NCBI RefSeq assembly: GCF_001898805.1
Contig: NZ_MKVJ01000018.1
Location: forward strand, 62,001 to 126,000
Direction: 5' to 3'
Length of the DNA stretch: 64,000 nt
Source: Leifsonia sp. 71-9
GTDB lineage: Bacteria > Actinomycetota > Actinomycetes > Actinomycetales > Microbacteriaceae
Below are positions 51,804 to 62,200 of this stretch, piece by piece (positions within the stretch are counted from its first letter, which is position 1; each line of letters opens with the position of its first letter). The notes under the pieces were generated by a model. It saw only the letters and a list, made by a program, of their open reading frames with translations. It did not search any database and was not told the origin of the DNA. Made by a program: the position numbers and the translations under genes.

Positions 51804-52419
51804 ATGCACGAACTGCCGGTGGCCGCGGGGGATCCCGAGGCCGTCGCCGACGCCCTGTCGGCCGCCCACGGGATCGAGGTGGCGGGCATGGACGCGCTGG
51901 ATGCAGCGGTCTGGCGGGTGCGCCGCCGGGACGGGCCCGACTGGGTGGCGCGCGCCTTCCCGGCCTCGCGACCGGTGGACGCCGTGCGCGGCGATGCCGG
52001 AATCCTGGCGTCGCTGGCGGAGCACGACTACCCGGCCGAGCGGCTCGCCGCGGAGGACGCCGTCTCGGTCGTCGACGGCCATCCCGTGATCGTGACCGGG
52101 TTCGTCCACCCGGTGCCGCGCGAGGAGCGCCGCGACACCATCAAGGCGGCAGGCGGCCTGCGCGCCCTATCGCCGGGTACTCGGGAGCGAACTCGGACCC
52201 GACGGCGCCCTCGAACCGGCGGAGCTCGAGCGGCTGGCGGGGCTCATCCCGGCCCGTCACCTGGTCTTCACCGCGCTGAACGTCGCCCGCGGCCGACTCC
52301 GCCCCGCGGCCGCCGTCCAGTCGGTGCGGACCGAGGCGGCACGCACACAGAGGATCGCCGACCGTGCGCGCCGGGTCTTCACCGCTCGGCCGTCAGCGCC
52401 TCGCGACGACCGGAACTGA
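51804..52419 (+). pseudogene. phosphotransferase (APH-like) gene with internal deletion and frameshift
   Basis: The first ~115 codons encode the N-lobe of an aminoglycoside-phosphotransferase-like kinase (VWRVRRRDGPDWVARAF, SVVDGHPVIVTGFV, ERRDTIKAAGGLR). After about 52160 that frame turns into low-quality Arg-rich sequence, while another frame becomes clearly coding from TAT 52168 (YRRVLGSELGPDGALEP, IPARHLVFTALNVARG) and ends at TGA 52417-52419. The HxD catalytic loop and DxG region are gone, so about 100 codons were probably deleted out of frame. TATCCT (51792-51797) keeps an intact leaderless-type start. Confidence 0.75.
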
Positions 52420-52453
52420 CGCCCGCGACCGCCCGGTTGCTAGTCTCGGCGCC

Positions 52454-53110
52454 GTGGCACTCCCATTCCTGCCGTACACCGTCGTCGGCATCGTCCACCT
52501 CGTCGCGATCGCGGTCGGCGCCGACGGGCTCGTCGCCGTGACCAAGCCGCTGCTCATGCCCGCCCTGCTGCTCGCGCTGCTCGTCGCGCTGCCGTCTGCG
52601 GCGCGCCGCTCCGAGACGGCGCTCTGGGCCGGTCTCGGCATCCTGCTCGGCTGGCTGGGGGACGTGTCGCTGATGGATGCCGGCGCCGGCTTCGTGATCG
52701 GGCTCGGGTTCTTCCTGCTCGGGCACGTCGCGTACGTCGTGCTGTTCGTGCGCCGGATGCGGACGGGGCGTCCGCGCTGGTGGTCGGCCGGATACGCCCT
52801 GTGGTTCGTCGCGCTGCTGGTCGTGCTCGCCCCGCACGCGGGCGCTCTGCTCGTGCCGCTCGCGCTGTACGGGCTCTCGCTCGTCGCCCTCGGCGTCACG
52901 GGATCGGCCTGCTCGCCCTGGATCGCCGCCGGCGCCGCCTGCTTCGTGGTCTCGGACAGCCTGCTCGGCCTCGACCGGTTCCTCCCCGGCGTCGCGCTGC
53001 CGCAGGTCGACCTCGCGATCATGGTCACCTACATCGCCGCGCAGGGGCTGATCGCGTTCGGCGTGGTGCGCCGGGCACGCGCGGTCGCGCTCGTCCCCGC
53101 GCTGGTCTGA
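52454..53110 (+). CDS. YhhN/TMEM86-family membrane protein (lysoplasmalogenase-like)
   Basis: A 218-aa protein with about eight helices. The family landmarks are VTKPLLMPALL in the first third and WLGDVSLM and VVSDSLLGLDRF, which carry the acidic residues of YhhN/TMEM86 hydrolases. Likely acts on lysolipid-type ether bonds in the membrane. GTG 52454 is chosen because TAGTCT (52441-52446) is 7 bp upstream; longer forms would start inside the preceding pseudogene. Confidence 0.88.
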   Translation: MALPFLPYTVVGIVHLVAIAVGADGLVAVTKPLLMPALLLALLVALPSAARRSETALWAGLGILLGWLGDVSLMDAGAGFVIGLGFFLLGHVAYVVLFVRRMRTGRPRWWSAGYALWFVALLVVLAPHAGALLVPLALYGLSLVALGVTGSACSPWIAAGAACFVVSDSLLGLDRFLPGVALPQVDLAIMVTYIAAQGLIAFGVVRRARAVALVPALV

Positions 53111-53127
53111 CGCCGCTACGCGGTCGG

Positions 53128-54330
53128 TCAGACGGTCTCCGGCGCGTCTCCGGCTGCCTTCCGTGCGGCGATCGCCCGGTCGACGAGCGTCGCGGCGACG
53201 AGCGCGGCCGCGACCACCGCGATCCCGATCACGACGCCCACCAGGCCGATGAGCGGCGATGCAAGGGGGAGCACCAGCACGAGGATGATCGCCGCCGCCG
53301 TCTTGAGCGGCCGGATGACGACCTCCGGCACCAGCGGTGCGTGCAGCACGTAGAGCATGAGCAGGAACACCGCGACCGGGATGGCGACCGCGTACTCGAC
53401 GGCGGTGTCGGACGCGCCGTGGTGCTCCGCTCCCGCCTGCACCGCGACCTCCAGCCCCGCCCCGAGCGCCGCCAGCGCGGCGAACACGAAGAAGTGCCCG
53501 TAGCCCCAGTAGAAGGCCCGCCCGCGCTTGCTCGACAGACCCTCGCCCGCCGGCTCGAGGAAATACAGCCACCAGAGCGCGAACAGCAGCACGAGGCCCG
53601 CGACGGCGATGGCGACCAGCGCGCCGGACACGCCGTGCGCGGCGAGACCCTTCTGCACGCCGATGGCCGAGGCCGAGACGGACTCCCCGAGCACGATGAT
53701 CGTGAACAGCCCGTAGCGCTCGGCGATGTGGTGCGGATGCCAGGAGGTCATCCCCGTGCGCTCCGCCCATAGCGGCACCGACAGCTCCAGCACGACGCCG
53801 AGCAGGAAGAGCCACGGACGCATCCCGGGCGGCAGGAAGCCCCAGGCGACCCACAGCAGCTGCACCGCCGCGACGCCGCTCGCGTACCGCACCGCGGTGG
53901 TGCGGCCCTCCGCGTGCTCGACGGCGGCCCGGACCCACTGCCCGACCAGGGCGAGCCGCATGATGAGGTAGCCGACGATGATCGCGGTGAAGTCGGACTG
54001 CGCGAACGCGGCGGGCACACCGGCGGCGAGCACCAGCACGCCGCCCATCTGGACGAGCGTCATCAGCCGGTACGGCACGTCGTCCGTGTCGTAGGCGGAC
54101 GCGAACCAGGTGAAGTTCATCCACGCCCACCAGATGGCGAAGAACACCATCAGGTACGGGCCGAGCTTGTCGAACGCGTGCCCGGCCTCGCCCGCGTGGG
54201 CGAGCTGCGAGGCGACCTGCGCGATGGCCACGACGAACGTCAGATCGAAGAGCAGCTCGAGCGGGCTGGAGACGCGATGGCGCTCCTCCGTCGAGCGACC
54301 GGACATCGGGATGCGGAACGCGATGCTCAT
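53128..54330 (-). CDS. low-temperature-requirement protein A (LtrA) family membrane protein
   Basis: A 400-aa polytopic protein with the LtrA opening SSPLELLFDLTFVVAIAQVASQLAH, followed by WWAWMNFTWFASAYDTDDVPYRL and HHIAERYGLFTIIVLGES, all diagnostic of the family. About ten to eleven helices; function unknown beyond cold-related phenotypes in Listeria. TATGCT (54338-54343, minus strand) is 7 bp before ATG (leaderless). Divergent from vanZ-like with an 18-bp gap. Confidence 0.93.
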   Translation of the reverse strand: MSIAFRIPMSGRSTEERHRVSSPLELLFDLTFVVAIAQVASQLAHAGEAGHAFDKLGPYLMVFFAIWWAWMNFTWFASAYDTDDVPYRLMTLVQMGGVLVLAAGVPAAFAQSDFTAIIVGYLIMRLALVGQWVRAAVEHAEGRTTAVRYASGVAAVQLLWVAWGFLPPGMRPWLFLLGVVLELSVPLWAERTGMTSWHPHHIAERYGLFTIIVLGESVSASAIGVQKGLAAHGVSGALVAIAVAGLVLLFALWWLYFLEPAGEGLSSKRGRAFYWGYGHFFVFAALAALGAGLEVAVQAGAEHHGASDTAVEYAVAIPVAVFLLMLYVLHAPLVPEVVIRPLKTAAAIILVLVLPLASPLIGLVGVVIGIAVVAAALVAATLVDRAIAARKAAGDAPETV

Positions 54331-54348
54331 GTGCGCAAGCATAGGAGG

Positions 54349-54771
54349 ATGCCCCGTCGCATCCTGGCCGCCGTCACCCTCGTGTACCTGCTCGTCGTCG
54401 CGTGGATCACGCTGAACCCGTTCCCGCCGGACCCGCACGGCAACCGCCTGCTCACGTCGCTGCTCGCGCTGTTCGCCGAGACCCCGCTGCTGGCCTGGGT
54501 GACCTACGACGTCGTCGAGTTCAGCGCGAACATCCTGATGTTCGTGCCGATGGGGGTGCTGCTCACTCTGCTGCTCGGCCGCGACCACTGGTGGCTCGCC
54601 CTCGCCCTCGGCGTCGTCGCGACCCTCACCATCGAGTTCGTGCAACTGTTCCTGCCGGCACGCTTCAGCGACCCGCGCGACCTCCTGTCGAACACCCTAG
54701 GCACCCTCGTCGGCATCGCGATCGTGCACTTAGCATCCCCCGCCCACCACAAACCCACCCCCGCCCCGTAG
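54349..54771 (+). CDS. VanZ-family membrane protein
   Basis: A 140-aa protein with four helices: ILAAVTLVYLLVVAWITLNPF, NILMFVPMGVLLTLLLG, WWLALALGVVATLTIEFVQLF and TLGTLVGIAIVHL. NPFP and EFSANILMFVPMG plus ARFSDPRDLLSNTLG are the VanZ-like signature. Members include teicoplanin-resistance VanZ, but most are of unknown function. The purine-rich run before ATG abuts the start. It ends exactly where a long inverted repeat begins. Confidence 0.92.
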   Translation: MPRRILAAVTLVYLLVVAWITLNPFPPDPHGNRLLTSLLALFAETPLLAWVTYDVVEFSANILMFVPMGVLLTLLLGRDHWWLALALGVVATLTIEFVQLFLPARFSDPRDLLSNTLGTLVGIAIVHLASPAHHKPTPAP

Positions 54772-54837
54772 CCCGCGAGCACAGGAAAAGTGCTTCGTTC
54801 TGCGCATGGAACGAGCACTTTTCCTGTGCTCGCGGGC
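54771..54837. terminator. long inverted repeat, probable terminator after vanZ-like gene
   Basis: Left arm 54771-54799 and right arm 54810-54837 pair over 28 bp with a single bulged base (GCCCGCGAGCACAGGAAAAG at the base of the stem) and a 10-nt loop. The stem is exceptionally long, starts at the last base of the vanZ-like stop codon and ends 20 bp before the next start. Confidence 0.7.
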
Positions 54838-54856
54838 CACGGGTAGCGTGGAGCGG

Positions 54857-55624
54857 GTGGAGACGATGGTGAAGGAGCGTGGTGGCGCGCCTGAGCGGTT
54901 CTTCGAGGCGGAGGCCGCGGGGTTGCGCTGGCTCGCCGCGGCCGAGGGCGGGGGAGGCGCGCGTATCGTCCGCGTCGCGTCCGTCGAGCCGGGCCGCATC
55001 GAGCTGGAGCGCATCGCCGAGGCGCGACCCACGGCGGAGGACGCCCGGGCGTTCGGCGCCGCACTCGCCGCGACGCACGCCGCCGGGGCCGCCGCGTTCG
55101 GCGCTCCGCCGGACGGCTGGGACGGCCCGCTCTACATCGGCCGGCGCCCGCTGCCCGTCGCCCACGAGATGTCGTGGGGCCGCTTCTACGCGAGAGACCG
55201 CGTGCAGCCGTACCTCGACATCGCGGTGGAGGCCGGGGGCGTCACGGCCGCGCAGCTGCCCGCGATCCGGGAGGCGGTGGAGCGCGTCGCCTCGGGCGAG
55301 CTCGACGACGACGAGCCTCCCGCGCGCCTCCACGGCGACCTCTGGAACGGCAACGTGCTCTGGTCAGCCGACGGTGCCGTCCTGATCGACCCGGCCGCGC
55401 ACGGCGGCCACCGCGAGACCGATCTCGGGATGCTCGCGCTCTTCGGCCTCCCGTTCCTGGACGACGTGCTGGCGGGCTACGACGCCGCGCGCCCGCTGCG
55501 GCCCGGCTGGCGCGAGCGCATCCCGCTGCACCAGTTGCACCCGCTCGCCGTGCACGCCGCCGGCCACGGACCGGCCTACGGGCGGGCGCTCGCCGAGGCC
55601 GCACGCGCCACGCTCGCGCTCTGA
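54857..55624 (+). CDS. fructosamine kinase family protein
   Basis: A 255-aa protein-kinase-fold enzyme: FFEAEAAGLRWLAAAEG, RLHGDLWNGNVLW (catalytic HGD-x-W-x-x-N) and LIDPAAHGGHRETDLGMLALFG (metal-binding DP, typical of fructosamine/ribulosamine kinases). It phosphorylates glycated protein residues so that they break down. GTG 54857 is preferred: TAGCGT (54844-54849) is 7 bp upstream; ATG 54866 is an alternative. Earlier in-frame starts lie inside the inverted repeat. Confidence 0.92.
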   Translation: METMVKERGGAPERFFEAEAAGLRWLAAAEGGGGARIVRVASVEPGRIELERIAEARPTAEDARAFGAALAATHAAGAAAFGAPPDGWDGPLYIGRRPLPVAHEMSWGRFYARDRVQPYLDIAVEAGGVTAAQLPAIREAVERVASGELDDDEPPARLHGDLWNGNVLWSADGAVLIDPAAHGGHRETDLGMLALFGLPFLDDVLAGYDAARPLRPGWRERIPLHQLHPLAVHAAGHGPAYGRALAEAARATLAL

Positions 55625-55649
55625 CCGCCGGACGGAGGGGCGCGACTGA

Positions 55650-55891
55650 TAGGATGCTCGTGGTCGGCTGTGTGCCGACCGCCGGAGCAGGCTGGCAGGA
55701 GCTGGTCCTCGGTGGTGGTATCCGGATGCGCGACGAGCGCAGCCGTGTATTTCTACTGATGGCCAGACGGGCTCAGCCCACGCACCCGCATGGGATGCCG
55801 CGTACACGTCGGACGTGTCGATCTGCCTGCTCGCTCCTTGGAGAGTCGCGCCCACACGGGGCCGCGACGTTAAACAAAGGAGAAAGACCTC
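55650..55891 (+). promoter_or_regulatory. pnp promoter and long structured leader
   Basis: TAGGAT (55650-55655) is a strong -10-like hexamer followed by about 230 nt with no convincing gene. A 7-bp hairpin GGTCGGC/GCCGACC lies at 55662-55680 near the predicted 5' end, and AAAGGAG (55876-55882) marks the ribosome site. PNPase represses itself through its leader in E. coli, so this length invites the same idea here. Confidence 0.55.
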
Positions 55892-58186
55892 TTGGAAGGT
55901 CCCGAAATCAAATTCGCCGAAGCCGTGCTCGACAACGGCCGCTTCGGCACCCGCACCGTCCGGTTCGAGACCGGACGCCTCGCCCAGCAGGCGCAGGGCG
56001 CCGTGGCCGCGTACCTCGACGAGGAGACGATGCTGCTGAGCGCGACGAGCGCCAGCAAGCACCCGAAGGACAACTTCGACTTCTTCCCGCTGACCGTCGA
56101 CGTGGAGGAGCGCTCCTACGCCGCCGGCAAGATCCCCGGCTCGTTCTTCCGTCGTGAGGGCCGCCCCTCGACCGAGGCGATCCTCGTCTGCCGTCTGATC
56201 GACCGCCCGCTGCGCCCCTCGTTCGTCGAGGGCCTCCGCAACGAGGTCCAGATCGTCATCACCGTCCTGAGCATCGCCCCGGACGAGTTCTACGACGCTC
56301 TCGCGATCAACGCGGCCAGCGCCTCCACCCAGATCTCCGGTCTGCCGTTCTCCGGCCCGATCGCGGGTGTGCGCCTGGCGCTCATCCCCGGCAACGGCCA
56401 GCACGCCGACCAGTGGATCGCGTTCCCGAAGGCCTCGCAGCTCGAGGAGGCCGTCTTCGACCTCACCGTCGCGGGCCGCGTCCTCACCAACGCGGACGGC
56501 TCCGAGGGCGACGTCGCGATCATGATGGTCGAGGCGGAGGCCACCGAGCACAGCTGGAACCTCATCCAGGGCGGCGCCGTCAAGCCGAACGAAGAGGTCG
56601 TCGCACAGGGCCTGGAGGCGGCGAAGCCGTTCATCCGCCAGCTCGTCGGCGCCCAGAACGTCATCGCGCAGCAGTCCGCGAAGGCGATCGCCGACTACCC
56701 GGTGTTCCTGCCCTACTCGAAGGAGACCTACGACAACGTCGCCGGCCTCGCCTACGACGAGCTGGTGAACGTCTACCAGATCGCCGACAAGATCGAGCGC
56801 CAGAACGCCGACGACGCCCTCAAGGAGCGCGTCAAGGCGGCCCTCACCGAGAAGGTGGAGGCGGGCGTCCTCGACTCCGAGGTCCTCACCCAGTTCTCGG
56901 CGGCCTACAAGTCCGTCTCGAAGGTGGTCATGCGCGGCCGTGTGCTGCGCGAGGGCATCCGCATCGACGGTCGCGGCCTGACCGACATCCGTCCGCTCGA
57001 CGCTGAGGTGCAGGTCATCCCGCGCGTCCACGGCTCGGCGATCTTCCAGCGCGGCGAGACCCAGATCCTGGGCGTCACCACGCTGAACATGCTCAAGATG
57101 GAGCAGCAGATCGACTCGCTGTCGCCGGTCACCAAGAAGCGCTACCTGCACCACTACAACTTCCCGCCCTACTCGACCGGTGAGACCGGCCGGGTCGGTT
57201 CGCCGAAGCGTCGCGAGATCGGGCACGGCTTCCTCGCCGAGCGCGCCCTCGTGCCGGTGCTGCCGAGCCGCGACGAGTTCCCCTACGCGATCCGCCAGGT
57301 GTCCGAGGCTCTCGGCTCCAACGGCTCGACGTCGATGGGCTCCGTCTGCGCCTCCACCCTGTCGCTGCTCAACGCCGGTGTGCCGCTGCGCGCCCCGGTC
57401 GCCGGCATCGCCATGGGCCTGATCTCCGACGTCGTCGACGGCGAGACCCGCTACGCGGCCCTCACCGACATCCTGGGCGCCGAGGACGCGCTGGGCGACA
57501 TGGACTTCAAGGTCGCCGGCACGAGCGAGTTCGTCACGGCGATCCAGCTCGACACCAAGCTCGACGGCATCCCCTCGGAGGTCCTCGCGGGTGCGCTGAC
57601 GCAGGCGAAGGATGCTCGCACGACCATCCTGAGCGTGCTCAACGCCGCGATCGACGCGCCGGACGAGATGGCCCCGACCGCGCCGCGCGTGATCTCGGTC
57701 CAGATCCCGGTCGACAAGATCGGCGAGCTGATCGGCCCGAAGGGCAAGACGATCAACGCCATCCAGGACGAGACCGGCGCCGACATCTCCATCGAGGAGG
57801 ACGGCACCGTCTACATCGGCGCCGTCGACGGCCCGTCGGCCGAGGCCGCTCGCGCCCAGGTCAACGCGATCGCGAACCCGACCAACCCGGAGATCGGCGA
57901 GCAGTTCCTCGGAACCGTCGTCAAGATCGCCGCGTTCGGTGCGTTCGTCTCGCTCCTGCCGGGCAAGGACGGCCTGCTGCACATCTCCGAGGTGCGCAAG
58001 CTCGCCGGTGGCAAGCGCGTCGAGAACGTCGAGGACGTGCTCGGCGTCGGCCAGAAGATCCTTGTGGAGATCACCAAGATCGACGACCGCGGCAAGCTCT
58101 CGCTCGCCCCGGTGATCGCCGACGAGGCCGACACGCACGGCCGCGACGCCGCTTCCGAGGGCCCCTCGGAGCCGGCGGAGGGCTGA
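55892..58186 (+). CDS. pnp: polyribonucleotide nucleotidyltransferase (PNPase)
   Basis: A 764-aa 3'-5' phosphorolytic exoribonuclease of the RNA degradosome. Two RNase PH cores are visible ([25 protein letters not shown] and [25 protein letters not shown]), then a KH domain with [15 protein letters not shown] and an S1 domain ([27 protein letters not shown]). Catalytic aspartates lie in [18 protein letters not shown]. The start is TTG with AAAGGAG 9 bp upstream; no ATG fits the conserved N-terminus ([15 protein letters not shown]). Confidence 0.98.
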   Translation: MEGPEIKFAEAVLDNGRFGTRTVRFETGRLAQQAQGAVAAYLDEETMLLSATSASKHPKDNFDFFPLTVDVEERSYAAGKIPGSFFRREGRPSTEAILVCRLIDRPLRPSFVEGLRNEVQIVITVLSIAPDEFYDALAINAASASTQISGLPFSGPIAGVRLALIPGNGQHADQWIAFPKASQLEEAVFDLTVAGRVLTNADGSEGDVAIMMVEAEATEHSWNLIQGGAVKPNEEVVAQGLEAAKPFIRQLVGAQNVIAQQSAKAIADYPVFLPYSKETYDNVAGLAYDELVNVYQIADKIERQNADDALKERVKAALTEKVEAGVLDSEVLTQFSAAYKSVSKVVMRGRVLREGIRIDGRGLTDIRPLDAEVQVIPRVHGSAIFQRGETQILGVTTLNMLKMEQQIDSLSPVTKKRYLHHYNFPPYSTGETGRVGSPKRREIGHGFLAERALVPVLPSRDEFPYAIRQVSEALGSNGSTSMGSVCASTLSLLNAGVPLRAPVAGIAMGLISDVVDGETRYAALTDILGAEDALGDMDFKVAGTSEFVTAIQLDTKLDGIPSEVLAGALTQAKDARTTILSVLNAAIDAPDEMAPTAPRVISVQIPVDKIGELIGPKGKTINAIQDETGADISIEEDGTVYIGAVDGPSAEAARAQVNAIANPTNPEIGEQFLGTVVKIAAFGAFVSLLPGKDGLLHISEVRKLAGGKRVENVEDVLGVGQKILVEITKIDDRGKLSLAPVIADEADTHGRDAASEGPSEPAEG

Positions 58187-58207
58187 TCCCCGCTCGCTGA
58201 TCCAGCA

Positions 58208-58248
58208 CGCGAAGGCCGCGCCGACCTCTGGTCGACGCGGCCTTCGCG
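58208..58248 (+). terminator. pnp terminator
   Basis: 19-bp stem CGCGAAGGCCGCGCCGACC / GGTCGACGCGGCCTTCGCG with one mismatch and a TCT loop, 21 bp after the pnp stop. A short TT follows. Confidence 0.85.
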
Positions 58249-58304
58249 CGTTCTGGCCGCCGAGGCGGCGGACAGTTCGCCGTCTCGGTGCCGGTCAGTC
58301 GCGG

Positions 58305-58554
58305 GTGAGGAGGGGGCGCAGGCGGAACGGTCGGGAGGCGCTCGTGCGCAAGGCCGCGCAACTGCTCGACGGTGCCCCGCCGGAGTTCGCGTTCGTCGCC
58401 GACGGCCCCGCCTACGTCGGCCAGGCGACCGGCGCGCTCGCCTGGGCGTTCGGCCCGCTCGGGGCTCCGATCGCGCGGGGTATCGACATCATCGCCGTGC
58501 GCGACGGCCGGCGTCGAGCTGCGGACCCTGATCGTGGATCCCGCCGAGGGCTGA
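58305..58554 (+). pseudogene. remnant of an NTF2/SnoaL-like gene, truncated and frameshifted
   Basis: From about 58330 one frame encodes GREALVRKAAQLLDGAPPEF, GPAYVGQATGALAWAFGP and ARGIDIIAVRDGR, the second half of a SnoaL/NTF2-like domain. At about 58508 the coding pattern moves to another frame (VELRTLIVDPAEG, stop 58552-58554), which restores the expected VRDGRxVELRTL-type ending. The N-terminal half is missing, since only terminator sequence lies upstream. A single indel plus 5' loss explains it. Confidence 0.6.
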
Positions 58555-58579
58555 CACGCTCCGGCGCCGTGTCGCGGCG

Positions 58580-59191
58580 TCAGACCAGGCCGTGCCGCCG
58601 TGCGAACGGGTCCCAGCCGGAGTCCATGTGCACCTCGAGCTCGACGAGTGTCGCGACGTCGTCGGCGACCCGCTCGCCGTGGAGGTGCCGGATGAGCGCG
58701 GCGGTCATGTCCATCCCCGCGGCGACCCCCGACGACGTCCAGCGGTTGCGATCCTCCACCCAGCGCGCCTCCGGCACCCACGTGACATCGTCCCCGTGCG
58801 TGGTCGCCCACGCGAACGCGTTCTTGTTGGAGGTGGCGCGATACCCCTCCAATAGACCCGCCGCCGCCAGCACGGCCGAGCCGGTGCACACCGAGGACAC
58901 GATCTCGGCCGGCGCGGCGAACTCCCGCAGCCAGGCGAGGAAGGCGCGATCGCCGACCAGGCCGCGCGTCCCCATCCCGCCGGGAACCAGCACGATGTCG
59001 GGAGTCGTGGCGTCGGCGTCGCCCTGCTGCGCCGCGATCTGCGCGCCCTGCGAGCTGCGGACCAGACCGCCGGCGGCAGGCCCCAGGTACTCGATCTCGA
59101 ACAGGTCGGTGGCGGTGCCGAGCAGCTCCACCGGCCCGAAGACGTCCAGCAACTCGAATCCCTCGAAGAGCACGATCCCGACACGGCGCAT
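58580..59191 (-). CDS. DJ-1/PfpI family protein (isonitrile-hydratase-like)
   Basis: A 203-aa class I glutamine-amidotransferase-like protein: VGIVLFEGFELLDVFGPVE, DIVLVPGGMGTRG (acidic site), and nucleophile cysteine in VSSVCTGSAVLAAAGLLEG. It lacks the AraC domains of longer relatives, so it is an enzyme rather than a regulator, perhaps an isonitrile hydratase. TAGGAT (59198-59203, minus strand) is 6 bp before ATG (leaderless). Confidence 0.92.
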   Translation of the reverse strand: MRRVGIVLFEGFELLDVFGPVELLGTATDLFEIEYLGPAAGGLVRSSQGAQIAAQQGDADATTPDIVLVPGGMGTRGLVGDRAFLAWLREFAAPAEIVSSVCTGSAVLAAAGLLEGYRATSNKNAFAWATTHGDDVTWVPEARWVEDRNRWTSSGVAAGMDMTAALIRHLHGERVADDVATLVELEVHMDSGWDPFARRHGLV

Positions 59192-59225
59192 GGGGCGATC
59201 CTATGACGGGCGGCGCCGCTCGGGA

Positions 59226-62200
59226 TCAGCGCAGGGCCAGGATCGACAACGCGATCGTGCGAACGTCGTTGATGCGTTTCTCGTAGCGGGCGGCGACGGC
59301 GATCAGGATGGCGCCACCCGCACCGAGCCACAGCCACCACGGGACGGCGCCGTACGCGGCCGAGATCCACGGCCACAGCTGCGCGACACCGTGCACCAGC
59401 AGCACGACGGAGCCGATCACGAACGGTGCTTGCAGCTTGCACCGAAGCCCGACGAGGACGGTGAGCAGCGCCAATATGCCGAGACCGGTGACACGCCAGA
59501 GAGGGCTCGCGGTGAGATCGGCCAGCAGCGACGGCAGCAGAAGGACCAGGATTCCGGGTCCGAGGGCCGACCACGAACGCACCTGCTCCGAGCGGTGGAG
59601 GCGCAGTGCCCCGGCGATGATCAGTGCCGCCGCGAGAGGGACGGAGAGAAGCTCGACGGCGTCCACCCGCGATTGGACGAGTGCGAGCAGCGCCACCGCG
59701 CTCGCGCCCCCGAAGGCGATCCAACCGGAGACCGGTGTGAGCGGTGGACGTCGGAGCCAGAATCCCGTGACGGAGACGGCGGCGAGCACCCACACGGTCA
59801 GAATCGCCCGTGGGGTCGACAGCTCTCCGAACAGGATCATGCTCAGTTCGGCGACGGTCGTTCCGATGAGCGCCGTGGCCAGCAGCGCGGCGGCCGCGCG
59901 TTCGGTCCAGGCGCCGATGCGCTCCGCACAGGTGGAGAGCACGGACGCGACGACGACGAGGGTGGCGGCGACAGGGAGCAGCCACGCTTCGAACGCGCCA
60001 TCCGTCTCGTGCGCAGCGCGGATCCCCGCCGCGATGACTGCGGTGACGAGCGCGAGACCCAGTTGGACGATCGCCACGGTGCGCCAGCGCTCCACCGTGA
60101 GCGCCACGGCGGAGCCGATCGCTGTGGCGCAGCTCAGCGTGACCAGAAGGATGGCGCGCAGTGCGGGCTCGTCCGTCACCACGAAGAGCTCCGGCAGGGC
60201 GATCAGCGCGAATCCAGCCGGGACGAGGATGAGCGCCATCCGCTGTGCCGCTGCGCTCAGCGGGCCGCGCGGACGCTGGGCCGCGGCACCTGCTGCCACG
60301 AGGATCGTCGCGCCGACGATGAGCCACACATCGAATGCGACCGTCGACTGCGCGGCGCATCGTGTGCTTCCGATGACGCGAGCGAGTGCGGCGACGACGA
60401 TGACGTCGCCACCGCCGAGGATCGAGACCAGCTCGACGCCCTTCGGCAGGCGAAGAAGGCCGGGGCGCCAGACGAGGGTGACGGACACGACGGCGAATCC
60501 CACCGCGAGCACGACGATCGTCCGCACGGGACTGCCCGTCGCGCCGAGAACCGCCGATGGGAGAAGACCCGTGACGAGGCCGAGTGCCCAGAAGGTCCGG
60601 ACAGGCCAGCTGCGCATCGCCGTTCTGGGCGGGGCGAGAATCCCCGCAGCGAGGAAAGCCAGACCCAGAGGGACGCTCATCCATTCGATCGGATCGGGGC
60701 GTCCGACGACGATTGCCGCCGTTGTCGTGGCCATCGCGAGTCCCAGCGAGCTGAGGGCGACCCCGGCGCTCAGAGGCGCGCGGCCGATCCGGACAGCGGC
60801 GACGAAGAGCCCGCTCAGGGCGATGACGGCGACGATCGTGCGAACCCCGGCCCCACCGAGGAGGGCGACGACCACCTCGAGCAGGGCGTACAGCGTCGCT
60901 GCGATGACGACGGTCGTGGAAGCGCAGGCGCCGTACCACCGGGGAGCCGAGAGGGAGATTCCCTCCTGATCCGCGGCGGATGATCGCAGCATCAGGAAGG
61001 ACGCACACACCGCGACAGCGATCGCTCCGAGAGGCCACGCGTCGGCGGGCGTGAAATCGGCGGACGCGGTGAGCACCCGAGCGAAGCCCCGCTCGGTGGC
61101 GACGAGGAGGATGGCGACGATGCCCGCACCGACGCAGGCGTCCAATACGCGCACGCCAGGGCTGTGACGGCGTGGAAGCGCGCTGCCGACGGCCAGGACG
61201 GCGCCGGCGACCCCGATGACGACCGGTCGGTACTCCGCGGTCGCCGGCCCCGCGAGCGCGAGCGGAACGGCCGCGACCAGAAGCCCGCCGAGGACCAGAA
61301 GCGCGGCGGGGCCTGTCCTCGCCGTTGCGTCAGGCAGGGCCGCACGCCTCCGTCGGTCGGTGAGGCGAATCAGGCCGGCGATCACAAGGAGCGCGGCCGA
61401 CACGGGCAGGACGTAGGGCTCCGGTGTGCCGGCTCCGGAAACGGCGAGTTGCGTCCACAGGCCGGCGGTTGCGAGGGCGAGAGCGAGCCAGCCGAGATGG
61501 CGCCGCCATGAACGGGATGCGAACAATCCGTCTCGCTCGATGGCGCTCACGAGTGCCCCGGCCGCGAGCACGAAGAGCACCGACGAGAGCGGCTCCGGGC
61601 CGTACTGCGTCCCGAGTCCCGCCCCTGTCAGGGCTCCGAGCATCGCACAGCTCGCGGTGAGGACGGCACCCGCCTCCAGCTCTCCACGGAGACCTGCCTG
61701 CGGCCACAGGATCGCGACGATGGTCGAGACCGACGCGACGCCCGTCGCGACGAGAGCGGGCACGAGGAAGATCGCGGTGCCCGATGACGCGACACCGAAC
61801 AGGGAGAGGGCGCCGCCCACGACGGCCCACAGCAGCGGAGCGAACGCGACCGCGGCGATGCGTCGAGGTAACGGCGGTTCGACATTCCGCGGATGAAGCA
61901 CCCACAGACCGACGGCGAGGAGCGCCACGATCTCGCCCGCCAGAGCGACCGTGGAGGATCGGGAGGACACCCGCGACGCCATACCCAGCGCATGCAGAGA
62001 AATCGCGCCTGCGGCGGGTGCGGCGAACATGAGGAACGAGGCGACAGGCTCCCGCCGGGTGAGGCCGGGACACGGCAGGGCGACGATGAGTGAACCCACG
62101 GCGCACCCGCAGATCGTGGAGGCGGCGACGAGATCCCACAGATCGGCGGGTGGCGACGACTGTGTGAAGGCGATGGGCAGCTGGGCGGAGCCGACGACGA

